IMG/VR virus record: IMGVR_UViG_3300006793_000018
Span: 1 to 64,000 of that record
DNA: 64,000 bases
Reading direction: 5' to 3' (one strand)
Source: a virus
Of this stretch, positions 55,001-61,412 are shown piece after piece. Numbering within the stretch: position 1 is the first letter of the stretch; every line of letters begins with the position of its first letter. The notes under the pieces are model-generated. The model was not told where the DNA came from. It saw only the letters and a list, made by a program, of their open reading frames with translations, and made no database searches. The position numbers and the translations under genes were made by a program.

Positions 55001-56579
55001 GTCAGGAACCTTGGCAGATCTAACTGGGGCAACTGTATCCGATTATGTTGGCATGACTTGGTATTACACAGATGTTTCGTCCTTAACTGAGGTGGGGACT
55101 CTCTTTGATGCAAGAAGTACGGTGAGGAAACAGGTGGTTGCACCTTCTTTCATCGACAATGCAGTTGTTGTATCAAAAATCCAAAGACACACATGGCCGT
55201 TTTACAATCGAGAGAAGAATACAGTGGAAAAAACAACGCTCTCATTCCAAGGATTACTGCATTACGAACCGTCCGATTTCGTCATGGCTCAACAAAATTC
55301 ATTCTCCTTAACCAACGGTAAGGATCGGGGCGTCATTCAATCAAAGGGTGAAACTCAAAGGATCAAACATGATGGACTAAATATCAATGAATCTCAATTC
55401 CCTCCGCATGTTATCGATGGCAACAGAAACAAGTGGACGGTTGCCAGTGTCAAAAACGATTTAGACACCGACTACATGTCCTTTAATGACCTAAGCGAAA
55501 AGAATTTGAAAGATTCTGGCATCGATATTTCCAACCTTCGAGGAGTTCAGTTAGGAAACATAGGTATGAGAAGCACCGATGCAGCAATGAGATTATTGAA
55601 TGACGCTGGAGGCGACTTTGCCGGTATTCGATTAGCAAAACCAGATCAGGTATCAGTTGGCAACAAAATCAACAAAAACACAGACTCTCATCCGATATTG
55701 AAAGAGCGAAATCAACACAGTGACATATTTGTATCGAGAGATGCAAGAGGTTTGAACACTATGGATGTGATCCGAAATCTCTCTCAAATCGATAATCGTC
55801 AAATAATCAATTACCGAGCAGGTCAACTTGTTTATTCCGACAAGGTGTTTGACGATACAGGTTTGAGTTTAGGTGTGGAAAATGGAGCCGAAGACATCAT
55901 CGTTAGTCGTTTGTTCGATTCACCAAACGAAATTGTGATCGTAGGGGATGTGATTTCTGGAAATGAGATTGTGTTTGTTCGTATTCAAGACAGTGAACGA
56001 ATTAGGGAATCTGCGGCTAACGGAGAAGAAGGTTTGGTCAAGACATTGCGTCAACAGATACCTGGTTTGAAGACAGTGAAGGAAGCAAGATCCATCGCAA
56101 AGGCTTTGCTCTCCCGTGTTGAAAATGGTGCGCCGATGATACGAATAAGAGGTTTAATGAATGCCACATCGGTTTCAGCAGGTGATCTTATTTCAGTGAA
56201 TCTTCCAACTCACGGAGTTGTCGGAAAGTTTGCTGTGTTTGAAGCAGAGCATACTCATTCCACTGGTAAAACAAATCTTGTGATTGCACAGTATGAGAAA
56301 GGTATCGAAGGAATACTCGCAGATCTTCGTACAGAATCTGTTGTGGTCAGTGGATTGAACAGTTCATCAGCAGATGAAAAAGACATCAAAAACATATCGA
56401 TGTCCACATCTATTCAAATCGTTGCAGTTCATCGACTATCTGTGAGGAACACAAATAATACAGGTTTTGTGATAGGTGCAAAACACAAAAACGGCCTTGG
56501 AAGCATAGGTGTTCGGGATAATAACAAAAGGGGTGTACCCCTCGGTTCAAGCAAGAGCCGTAAGTACGTGGTGAAATGA
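49053..56579 (+). CDS. Giant tail-tip protein with ConA-like and hub-like domains
   Basis: The 2508-residue protein is encoded by the longest gene in the window (7.5 kb). A ConA-like domain lies at about residues 1240-1475 (GASLWLKADALDLQDGDAIT, WIDSSGNDIEF, IAEIILYPRALTTDEIKEVE, SYLSRKYDKKF). It resembles the C-terminal domain of the protein at 41825. Near the C-terminus (about 2340-2400) ARSIAKALLSRVENGAPMIR, then SAGDLISVNLPTHGVVGKFA, then EAEHTHS matches the barrel region of baseplate hub proteins (gp27/gpD-like). It probably combines tail hub and receptor-binding functions. Confidence 0.65.
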   Translation: MADVFPRSFYPAKYRLMGKTADGMPKSGIMSMHITYPDTEYDHEDIEDWESGVNSTDWRQGVTVLIRTNLAAASSSIAEAKNVIAVDLKQQRIDHASAVHTYDLGTEEATRFIAAKINSRRIKMVGERDKTSYLKARYVRQSMDQKYKIESLTYFSGSSVIAKIKTLGSTGFPTEMIGHYQLRIDGTGGGSKYLNIGTYDLSAIPTLLYRSGNYSYVTFSSTGYTFTGSPSAGDSLSSVGVSLTTDVGATHTVVLAWQKITPHSYWSEANLGPVVQGVGSIGLHKFVAKPMDGGNMGLPATNHHTKNGREAVAFTTGNGYNRFSIEGLNSCNMPSIPPPDYHITSPHIEGITSLHPNTISDIASNQLRIERLEGGVELPVVSTSHKIALENGYEGSFSSATTASIYKDGADPHLTNFSMATIHQTHGIKDSNQEAYARPFRMTGTTNENRVTGLNISNEERVFDDIEVLDGQGNKLVLKGKSPWGTIIRDFTFSNERENPLTGLVEVGPSSPGGNLTPNLKIQLPSQDDIPGGIFVRSGHDRVQAWSDKTWGMGGLSAPNPRKAGVAENSNETSQFDTHDRMLIFHCQRILHDKLEQYHGLNLRAEDGGARSGQTRLFASHRISDHAERGSVLKQTNNGVETGNLIPHHRIRFARYGHSFVSPTLHRGTPMSMRRQLHRSHGSAYSLMFEGETEYKHHGFGSGDNTNSATVFELDTLEAKVSSSYATGSFAGDGIPLSELKGMRLPDVDGSYTSVNHRNCLDYLFAPGQEHTKAEGISQSVEFALASASLSGSKSATRLTVQGGTLTENNRFGTANEFMINGFMLNQYLGMGGRLEPIRKLSADSTGNWFVRGFAEGVIRPRVATELATVPPLFAHDPELLNMNAAPVSLSNTVPSTSFNKPSDADHGLIKDADTFSGAKPDAFLCNWLAEYSHPSLFGTSREHFLMFRYREAGMPRSRDYPAVNGLFLRNASHPTTDAQPLKSSAFERLYIAQWLQNWGFNGLNASGHGNIEGLRGAGAVRMGHSTIREASGTLRLRSENSNGNRFSRGEGIGDGIDPTKEIGVVMGIDKDTDNEDFNKQFFTFQPCVAIDVSRRLPVRSWGFRTGSDALNMLAGDPNEADAGNSQAMLNSGRFDGGIHDSVQDLASPFSISDGIDWGNYGTTLGIERSVPVGFVANDFTVEAMKDERNIRQSNELLSPNEKIGIGNRVGITQNGMLSPHVMASGGWDYELDDTRPTELPISGASLWLKADALDLQDGDAITSWIDSSGNDIEFVQATASAQPTFVKSNANFNNMPVVDCDGNDKLLSAAGYLESLNTAQFTLFAVACSDTDDNSYQGIISSRRAPVGSPSRQGFNLYAKWSGTDQWGFWWGQNTGWGQLYTSSVENRMNVGIPDVVACVMSGGDGAGATAAQTLRVNGCQEATATNAFWRMTAGQTSIANVPSPYFLQGQIAEIILYPRALTTDEIKEVESYLSRKYDKKFTATASPHPALYYDLNTKPLNKGTDPWIDLQQWTGSASYDQTLSPSAKIAQTTDFVTGSQFYHLRGNALHTNMRPITKTLGTYSYPPNGQSQISGSSLTVNEAMPLLTSEISDIRQIQSRAEPRLGLVMEVESERIENKKVQYGVVGTRSVSLHSDLMLGYHFPVLPSHQIKSQLQLEGFTVDGAGTATAEKDFTTKPTWSPDSNASKGAIVLTGDSVRMDHKTHALDAWAVRGSADLPAWGGVYILRKTYISRNGEDTMKSQVDSNTGKAVASHPVRKYVDYIVRPVRPLKLFAFASDLLQDGFVLGPRASLSGTYDKYGSQIFTRDKRYGIFEMNADRDLGEVEPITSAEGSFEISYPDFNEFDVVWHLIPSANMLQFAKSDAHRISNDEIMQPSIEPRYSQSSHVGGGGKISQSETLYDTSKGIMGDHAIHSKDGEISQSQDALRLYPRVKVMTNKGANVYSLDDASVLPKGGGKIFALNHSGVLTYSSIEGDDITISSGTLADLTGATVSDYVGMTWYYTDVSSLTEVGTLFDARSTVRKQVVAPSFIDNAVVVSKIQRHTWPFYNREKNTVEKTTLSFQGLLHYEPSDFVMAQQNSFSLTNGKDRGVIQSKGETQRIKHDGLNINESQFPPHVIDGNRNKWTVASVKNDLDTDYMSFNDLSEKNLKDSGIDISNLRGVQLGNIGMRSTDAAMRLLNDAGGDFAGIRLAKPDQVSVGNKINKNTDSHPILKERNQHSDIFVSRDARGLNTMDVIRNLSQIDNRQIINYRAGQLVYSDKVFDDTGLSLGVENGAEDIIVSRLFDSPNEIVIVGDVISGNEIVFVRIQDSERIRESAANGEEGLVKTLRQQIPGLKTVKEARSIAKALLSRVENGAPMIRIRGLMNATSVSAGDLISVNLPTHGVVGKFAVFEAEHTHSTGKTNLVIAQYEKGIEGILADLRTESVVVSGLNSSSADEKDIKNISMSTSIQIVAVHRLSVRNTNNTGFVIGAKHKNGLGSIGVRDNNKRGVPLGSSKSRKYVVK

Positions 56580-56580
56580 T

Positions 56581-56922
56581 ATGCCTGTTCTCGACCCCCT
56601 CAAAGCCGCTTTGACCGATCACCTTCAAACGCTGATCAAGAATTGCACATTGGGTTCGTCTGGATCCAAAGCATCAAGCAGAGACAGTGGGGCAGGAAAT
56701 ACTCAACTGAATAAAAATGTTGAGATTCAAAGAATCGATGATCGAACCATCTCAATCAATGCTTTTTTTGATTCTCAGCAAGCATCGGCTCAACCAATCC
56801 AAGAAGTTGTTTTGCACGGAACAAATGCCCTCGACGCACCTGCATTCCGAACGACGTTTGTCCCGATCCAAAAAAATACAACGAACGAGGTTCGGATTGA
56901 AATTTTGATGGAGGTTCGATAA
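56581..56922 (+). CDS. Small tail-associated hypothetical protein
   Basis: The 113-residue protein begins 1 base after the giant tail gene. It has a helical start (LDPLKAALTDHLQTLIKNC), a Ser/Gly-rich linker and beta strands (TISINAFFDSQQASAQPIQE, NEVRIEILMEVR). Its last base begins the next start codon (TAATG). A tail-tip accessory role is likely by position only. Confidence 0.6.
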   Translation: MPVLDPLKAALTDHLQTLIKNCTLGSSGSKASSRDSGAGNTQLNKNVEIQRIDDRTISINAFFDSQQASAQPIQEVVLHGTNALDAPAFRTTFVPIQKNTTNEVRIEILMEVR

Positions 56923-57140
56923 TGACTGAAACATTTGAGATGGCATGGGAATTGATGAAAAGCGACGAGAAGGGCGACAACGCCCCAACCAACCCAGGTC
57001 TCTGGTCGCAAGCCAAATCAAAGGCTCGATCCAAGTTCAAGGTGTACCCTTCGGCCTACGCCAACGGTTGGGCTTCTAAGTGGTACAAGTCCAAAGGCGG
57101 CGGCTGGAAGAAAAAGTCAAAGGGAGGCAAAAAGAAATGA
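56922..57140 (+). CDS. Small tagged basic protein of a marine viral family
   Basis: The 72-residue protein has the tag MTETFEMAWELMKSDEK, then NPGLWSQAKSKARSKFKVYP, SAYANGWASKWYKSKGGGW and a lysine-rich end. The N-P-x-L-W ... V-Y-P-S-A-Y-A-N-x-W-A ... Y-K-x-K-G-G-G-W unit is familiar to me from small proteins of marine phages and viruses with no known function. Strong positive charge suggests DNA binding. Here the unit is fused to the tag. Confidence 0.7.
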   Translation: MTETFEMAWELMKSDEKGDNAPTNPGLWSQAKSKARSKFKVYPSAYANGWASKWYKSKGGGWKKKSKGGKKK

Positions 57141-57346
57141 CTCACGAAGCACTTGAGAAAGCATGGGAATTGATGAAAGAACGATACACAGGAATGGATG
57201 GCAACCGAACACGTGAGAGGCGTGGCAAATGCTCCGAATGTGGTGCAAAACAGACTTGGGATCCATGTGGTCTTTTGGTACATAGCCCAAGACACTCTGA
57301 TCATGCCTATGCGTTTGAATGCCCCAATTTCCAATACACGGAATGA
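57137..57346 (+). CDS. Small tagged zinc protein
   Basis: I start at ATG 57137 (overlap ATGA with the previous stop); 69 residues. The tag reads MTHEALEKAWELMKERY, with Leu in place of Phe. A zinc site follows (GKCSECGAKQTWDPCG, then a distal HSPRHSDHAYAFECP). Composition fits a compact metal-stabilised domain. Function unknown. Confidence 0.7.
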   Translation: MTHEALEKAWELMKERYTGMDGNRTRERRGKCSECGAKQTWDPCGLLVHSPRHSDHAYAFECPNFQYTE

Positions 57347-57352
57347 TTCACC

Positions 57353-57973
57353 ATGATCAACGCCCCCATCTCGGATCTTATCGAAAAAGACTTGAGGCGT
57401 TGGTTCAAAGAAAAATGGGTTGACGTTTCTCGCAAGGATAAGGATGGCAAGCATCCTCCTTGTGGACGTGGCGAAGCAAAGACGGATAGTAAGGGCTATC
57501 CAAAATGTCGTCCTTCAAAGAAGGTTTCTTCCAAAACCCCTAAAACAACGAGGGGTATGAGCCAATCGGACAAGAAAGCGGCTACGCGCCGTAAGCGATC
57601 CAAACCCCAAGGAGTAGGAGGGAAACCAACCATGGTCAAAGCGTTTAGATGTGAGTGTGAAAGTTGCGATTTGCTGTCAAAAGCAATGATCTCAAAGGCA
57701 AAGAAAAATTCCAAGCCATTCCATGGCTACAACCCAAACCGACATAGCAGAAAGGGCGGTTTGAACGCAAAGGGACGGGCAAAGGCCAAGCGTGAAGAAG
57801 GCGCAAATCTCAAACCACCTGTCACCACCAAGCCAAGCAAACTCAAGGCTGGATCAAAGAAGGCTAAGAGGCGTAAGTCCTTTTGCGCCCGAATGAGTGG
57901 AGTCAAAGGTCCAACCAGTAAAGGTGGAAAAATGACTCCAAAGGGTGCGGCATTGAAACGGTGGAATTGTTGA
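57353..57973 (+). CDS. Basic two-domain protein of marine viral families
   Basis: The 206-residue protein joins two short conserved units I recognise from marine phages and viruses. The first is WFKEKWVDVSRKDKDGKHPP followed by C-G-R-G-E-A and YPKCRPSKKV (residues about 17-57). The second, near the C-terminus, is RRKSFCARMSGVKGPTSKGG with ALKRWNC at the very end. Pfam has families of unknown function for such units; I cannot confirm the accession. Between them are Lys-rich and Cys (CECESC) stretches. It may bind DNA or serve as an internal virion protein. Confidence 0.65.
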   Translation: MINAPISDLIEKDLRRWFKEKWVDVSRKDKDGKHPPCGRGEAKTDSKGYPKCRPSKKVSSKTPKTTRGMSQSDKKAATRRKRSKPQGVGGKPTMVKAFRCECESCDLLSKAMISKAKKNSKPFHGYNPNRHSRKGGLNAKGRAKAKREEGANLKPPVTTKPSKLKAGSKKAKRRKSFCARMSGVKGPTSKGGKMTPKGAALKRWNC

Positions 57974-57974
57974 T

Positions 57975-59111
57975 ATGTCGAACACTAATTTGGCAGAAGG
58001 CCATGAAAAGACCGCATCGTCAACATATCAAAACGATGGACTCCGTGACACCGATGTTCTTGCCAGTCCATCTTTGACCAACTTTGTTGAGAACGGTTTA
58101 GGGAACGGGATTATCCCAATCACCCTAAACAGATACGATGAAAGCGACCGAAACAATCCGATCAGCGGAAATGGGTGTGTACGTCCAAACGGCACGTTAG
58201 GATCGACAAAGGAATTGTATGTGGACACTGGTGTTGCCCAACTTGACGGTATGTTTTATGACATTGGATCGGGATCGGTTTTAGACATCGGTGCTACAAC
58301 AAACTATCACTCTTCATACCATGGCGCAGCGATACCAAATGGAACAAACCCAGGGGATGAAGCAATACTCCTGGTTTATGTCGATCCTCGTCTTCCTAAC
58401 AATGTTGGATTCGTTTATGGATCATATGTCGATACTGCAACCGGCTTGTATCCAAGTTCTCCGAGTGCAGAGTTGGTGAGGCAGAACACCATATTGGCAT
58501 CTGTTCGAGTTGGCAAAGGAGCAAGCAATCCCGTGATACATGCAATTGAAGATAAGAGGTCATTCATTCGCCCAGGTCCCGTTCCATTGTCAGCCATGGA
58601 ACATAGCGATGGAAGTAAATCTGGGACGAGAAATGATTTCGTCGCTGGACTTAATGCAGCAAACCTTCCCATCCCCAACTTAGGCGTAATTTATGCCCGC
58701 GATCCTGATGGATTTGTTCAATATCCTCAAGGTGCTGGTCAAACGCATTTATTTTTCCAATCCGATGTATCGCTTGGACGGCCATTTGGAGGAGGCGGAG
58801 AATATCAAATCACGCCAATACATCGGACAAGTAAGACCCCTCTAATTGCTTATCCGCCAGGGCATCCACTTGATCTTAGGTGGGGAGTGGATCTTAAATT
58901 TGGGCCTTTGGTAAGTGAAGAAGACGGATTAACTTCGCTCGTTTGGGTTGATTGCTATGGAGCGGCAGGTGAATCGCTTGGAAGTTTGGCTGAAAACCTT
59001 CACTATAACGTTGGTTCGAGATTATCCCTGCCCGATCCTTTGTCATTGCCCCCCCCGTTAGATCAATCAACACAAGTCGTCATAACCTATGTTCACGCTT
59101 CCCACGTATGA
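57975..59111 (+). CDS. Probable tail fibre or baseplate protein
   Basis: The 378-residue protein is beta-rich with Gly, Asn and Pro turns (LGNGIIPITLNRYDESDRNN, EAILLVYVDPRLPNNVGFVY). A loop near the end is Pro-rich (LPDPLSLPPPLDQ). The first half resembles phage virion proteins that start with a hydrophobic strand followed by a V-Y-V-D-P strand. No catalytic motif. Its place among small accessory genes after the tail makes a fibre or tip role plausible but not certain. Confidence 0.5.
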   Translation: MSNTNLAEGHEKTASSTYQNDGLRDTDVLASPSLTNFVENGLGNGIIPITLNRYDESDRNNPISGNGCVRPNGTLGSTKELYVDTGVAQLDGMFYDIGSGSVLDIGATTNYHSSYHGAAIPNGTNPGDEAILLVYVDPRLPNNVGFVYGSYVDTATGLYPSSPSAELVRQNTILASVRVGKGASNPVIHAIEDKRSFIRPGPVPLSAMEHSDGSKSGTRNDFVAGLNAANLPIPNLGVIYARDPDGFVQYPQGAGQTHLFFQSDVSLGRPFGGGGEYQITPIHRTSKTPLIAYPPGHPLDLRWGVDLKFGPLVSEEDGLTSLVWVDCYGAAGESLGSLAENLHYNVGSRLSLPDPLSLPPPLDQSTQVVITYVHASHV

Positions 59112-59120
59112 GGCGGTAAA

Positions 59121-59327
59121 ATGTCAAGAGCATATCGAGACAAGGTTAGCCAAACGTGCGAAAAATGCAACGCTGATGTTCTCGCTGTACGCATAAACGG
59201 TTTCTATGCGGGAAGTAGGGACAGAATGTTCTTGTGGGAATGCCCTTTGTGTGAGCATGTATGGAAGAAGCCTGTGCCGCTGATTCAACCTATCCCTTCG
59301 ATCAATGGGGGTTTATTGCATGACTGA
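59121..59327 (+). CDS. Small zinc-ribbon protein
   Basis: The 68-residue protein has a classic zinc ribbon: TCEKCNADVLAVR, then FLWECPLCEHVWKK (C-x2-C ... C-x2-C with aromatic strands). GAGGCGG precedes ATG by about 7 bases. It overlaps the next gene. Nucleic-acid or protein binding is possible; function unknown. Confidence 0.7.
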   Translation: MSRAYRDKVSQTCEKCNADVLAVRINGFYAGSRDRMFLWECPLCEHVWKKPVPLIQPIPSINGGLLHD

Positions 59328-59565
59328 GGCATTTGACCAAGCATGGGACTCCATCGTCAAAGGACGCTTTCGAGGATACACCCGTGCAAACATCGGAGAT
59401 CGTCCAGTACGAGCAGGAAAAGCCAAGGCATGGAGTCAAAGTCGAAAGGTCAAACGTGGCCGTACTGCAAGGCGGTACAAAAGAAACAAATCCAGAGGAA
59501 CTGTGCGACCTGCCATGCGTAGGCAGTTAGGCGCAGGTGGCAAAAGAGCCTCAACAAAGAGATGA
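59320..59565 (+). CDS. Small tagged, Arg/Lys-rich protein
   Basis: I choose ATG 59320 rather than ATG 59305 because it gives the tag start MTEAFDQAWDSIVKGRFRGY and follows GGGGG by about 8 bases. The 81-residue protein is extremely basic (SRKVKRGRTARRYKRNKSRG). The tag section resembles the internal tag of the 503-residue protein (FQIAYDSILKARRKYKG). Likely a DNA-associated virion protein. Overlaps genes on both sides. Confidence 0.7.
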   Translation: MTEAFDQAWDSIVKGRFRGYTRANIGDRPVRAGKAKAWSQSRKVKRGRTARRYKRNKSRGTVRPAMRRQLGAGGKRASTKR

Positions 59566-60752
59566 TTGAGATGAACGATGATGTCTTTGAGGAAGTATTT
59601 GAGGCACTTCTCAAAGCAGCAGATCGGCTCAATTTTGCTGAACTCTTCGCAGGTTTAGGCGGTTCCTCCCTGATTGAGTTTTTGGGCGAAGGAGGATGGG
59701 GAGGAGCAGCAAAGAAACGAGGACACAATGTCCAAGCATACGAACTGGATCCATCATTGAAACAAGGAGATCCAAATTATCACATTCGAGATGTCATGGA
59801 CATGAATGCAGAAGAGATCATGGATGACTTCGATTGGGAAGGCATCGACGCTGGTGTCGCTTCCTTTCCTTGCAAAGCATTCACTACTGCATCAGGAAAC
59901 AAAGGATGGATTTGGGATAAAAGGTGGATGGATCAGTATTCCGATTTGACAGGGAAGGATTGGGATGAAACCAAATCAACTGGTTGGCATTGGGATCGGG
60001 TCAAACCCCACTACAACAAGAACAGAGGCCAAGGATCCAAATTGGGATTCTCAGGCAACGTTGCAGCCTCAAGCCCAGACTCGTATGAGCGTGATGAATT
60101 AGGACGATATTTGGATATGCAAGGCAAACCAATGATGACTCGAAGAGGAGGAAAACCTGTACCGATGGGCGACGAACAGATCCAGTCGGCCATTGATCGA
60201 CGCGAATTGGGAATGAGTTTATTGACTCAATCTCGCAAATTGTTTGATGACCTAAAAAGTTTGAATCCTGATATGTATCAAGTGTATGAGAACCCTGCGA
60301 CGGGCAGGGCAAGATACACGAACGAATTATCGGATCTCCCAATGAAAACCATCGATGCAGCAGCATATCGAGATCCCGCGCACTCTAACCTCTTTGGACT
60401 TCCTCGAAACGAAAATCTGTTTGAGATGACCCCAGGTTCGCTTCCTGCTTTGAAACCAACGGATCTGTTTGGACATTTCCCCGACACCTTTGTTCCACGA
60501 CCACGATTGCCTCGAAGTCTCAGTGGTAAGTTCTATGAAAAGGCTCCACGTGGATCGAAGTCAGGTATTCAAGGCGTAGGAGATTTGCCAGCAAATACCC
60601 TCTTCCCTGGAAGCCCAACCATTGACAAATTCCATTTGCGATCAGTCATTCCCTATTGGCTCGGTCATGACTTTATTCAATCAGTTGAAGAAGCCCAAGG
60701 CGTCAAACCTCAATCTCCAGTAATTTCCGACGTCAAATTGCCAATGCTTTGA
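59562..60752 (+). CDS. Divergent DNA cytosine methyltransferase-like protein
   Basis: The 396-residue protein has motif I FAELFAGLGGSSLIEF (about 25-40), an acidic motif II/III region (VQAYELDPSLKQGDPNYHIR), and motif IV SFPCKAF with a candidate catalytic Cys at about 104. ENP at about 244 (YQVYENPATGR) is a motif VI variant seen in some phage enzymes. The late motifs VIII-X of standard C5 methyltransferases are not obvious, so specificity or activity may differ. The N-terminus VFEEVFEALLKAAD resembles the tag. The end overlaps the convergent minus-strand gene by 43 bases. Confidence 0.7.
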   Translation: MIEMNDDVFEEVFEALLKAADRLNFAELFAGLGGSSLIEFLGEGGWGGAAKKRGHNVQAYELDPSLKQGDPNYHIRDVMDMNAEEIMDDFDWEGIDAGVASFPCKAFTTASGNKGWIWDKRWMDQYSDLTGKDWDETKSTGWHWDRVKPHYNKNRGQGSKLGFSGNVAASSPDSYERDELGRYLDMQGKPMMTRRGGKPVPMGDEQIQSAIDRRELGMSLLTQSRKLFDDLKSLNPDMYQVYENPATGRARYTNELSDLPMKTIDAAAYRDPAHSNLFGLPRNENLFEMTPGSLPALKPTDLFGHFPDTFVPRPRLPRSLSGKFYEKAPRGSKSGIQGVGDLPANTLFPGSPTIDKFHLRSVIPYWLGHDFIQSVEEAQGVKPQSPVISDVKLPML

Positions 60753-61408
60753 ATTGGAATCCTCACCTTTTTGTTTGTACGGTGATCACGAACCAGTATT
60801 TGTGGGCGTCGGAAAATACGATGCGCTAATTCAGCACACCAAACTGCTTCCGTTTTCAACTTCTTTATCCCCTTTCTTCTTTGACCATAATGCCATGAAT
60901 GAATCATCTTCATATGCGTAAATCCAATCAAATCTGCAACATTTATTGAGTTCTCACAAGCATTCCAAAATGCTAACTGAAAGAGTCGGAATCGTTTTCC
61001 TCCTTCCCCGCTGTGTTTTTCGTATGCTTTGAACGATTCCTGCAAAATATCGTAATACTCAACATTTAGTTCAAAATCCTCTTCTGCATTGAGATATTCC
61101 TCTAACAATGGAATCCCAAACTTTTCCAAATCATAGCCTACTAAAAACGAGTCTTGGATGAATTCTTTCAATTCCCAAAGAGGAAGAGGGTTGGTCTTTG
61201 TGTTGTCTTCAAGAACATACGATACATCTGCCTTTCCTTTATCGGAAAAGACATGAAAACGATCATTTTTCCAGATCACAACTGCGGCTAAATTGAACCT
61301 TGAAGGAACGCTATAACCTGTCACCAAATCACTTGCGTCGGTATCCGAAAAAATCGCAATAGGTACAATCTTTTTCTTCGATAAAAATTTCTTAGTTTTC
61401 TTCTTCAT
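60710..61408 (-). CDS. DEDD 3'-5' exonuclease-like protein, probably degenerate
   Basis: The 232-residue protein has the block order of DnaQ/DEDDy exonucleases: IVPIAIFSDTDASD (Exo I position), FLVGYDLEKFGIPLLEEYL (Exo II position, where families have N-x-x-x-F-D), VEYYDILQ, and AVWCAELAHRIF (Exo III position, usually Y-x-x-x-D). Several acidic residues are changed (D-x-D instead of D-x-E, G instead of D, E instead of D), so activity is uncertain. GGTGAT just upstream of its ATG overlaps the ATPase stop, indicating coupling. Role probably in replication or repair. Fold assignment by eye. Confidence 0.5.
   Translation of the reverse strand: MKKKTKKFLSKKKIVPIAIFSDTDASDLVTGYSVPSRFNLAAVVIWKNDRFHVFSDKGKADVSYVLEDNTKTNPLPLWELKEFIQDSFLVGYDLEKFGIPLLEEYLNAEEDFELNVEYYDILQESFKAYEKHSGEGGKRFRLFQLAFWNACENSINVADLIGFTHMKMIHSWHYGQRRKGIKKLKTEAVWCAELAHRIFRRPQILVRDHRTNKKVRIPIQSIGNLTSEITGD
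60768..60772 (+). terminator. Candidate T-tract terminator of the late block
   Basis: Just past the last plus-strand gene, CCTTTTTGTTTG offers a T-run of the kind that ends archaeal transcripts. It lies inside the convergent minus-strand gene, and no stem-loop is evident. Weak evidence. Confidence 0.2.
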
Positions 61409-61412
61409 AAAA

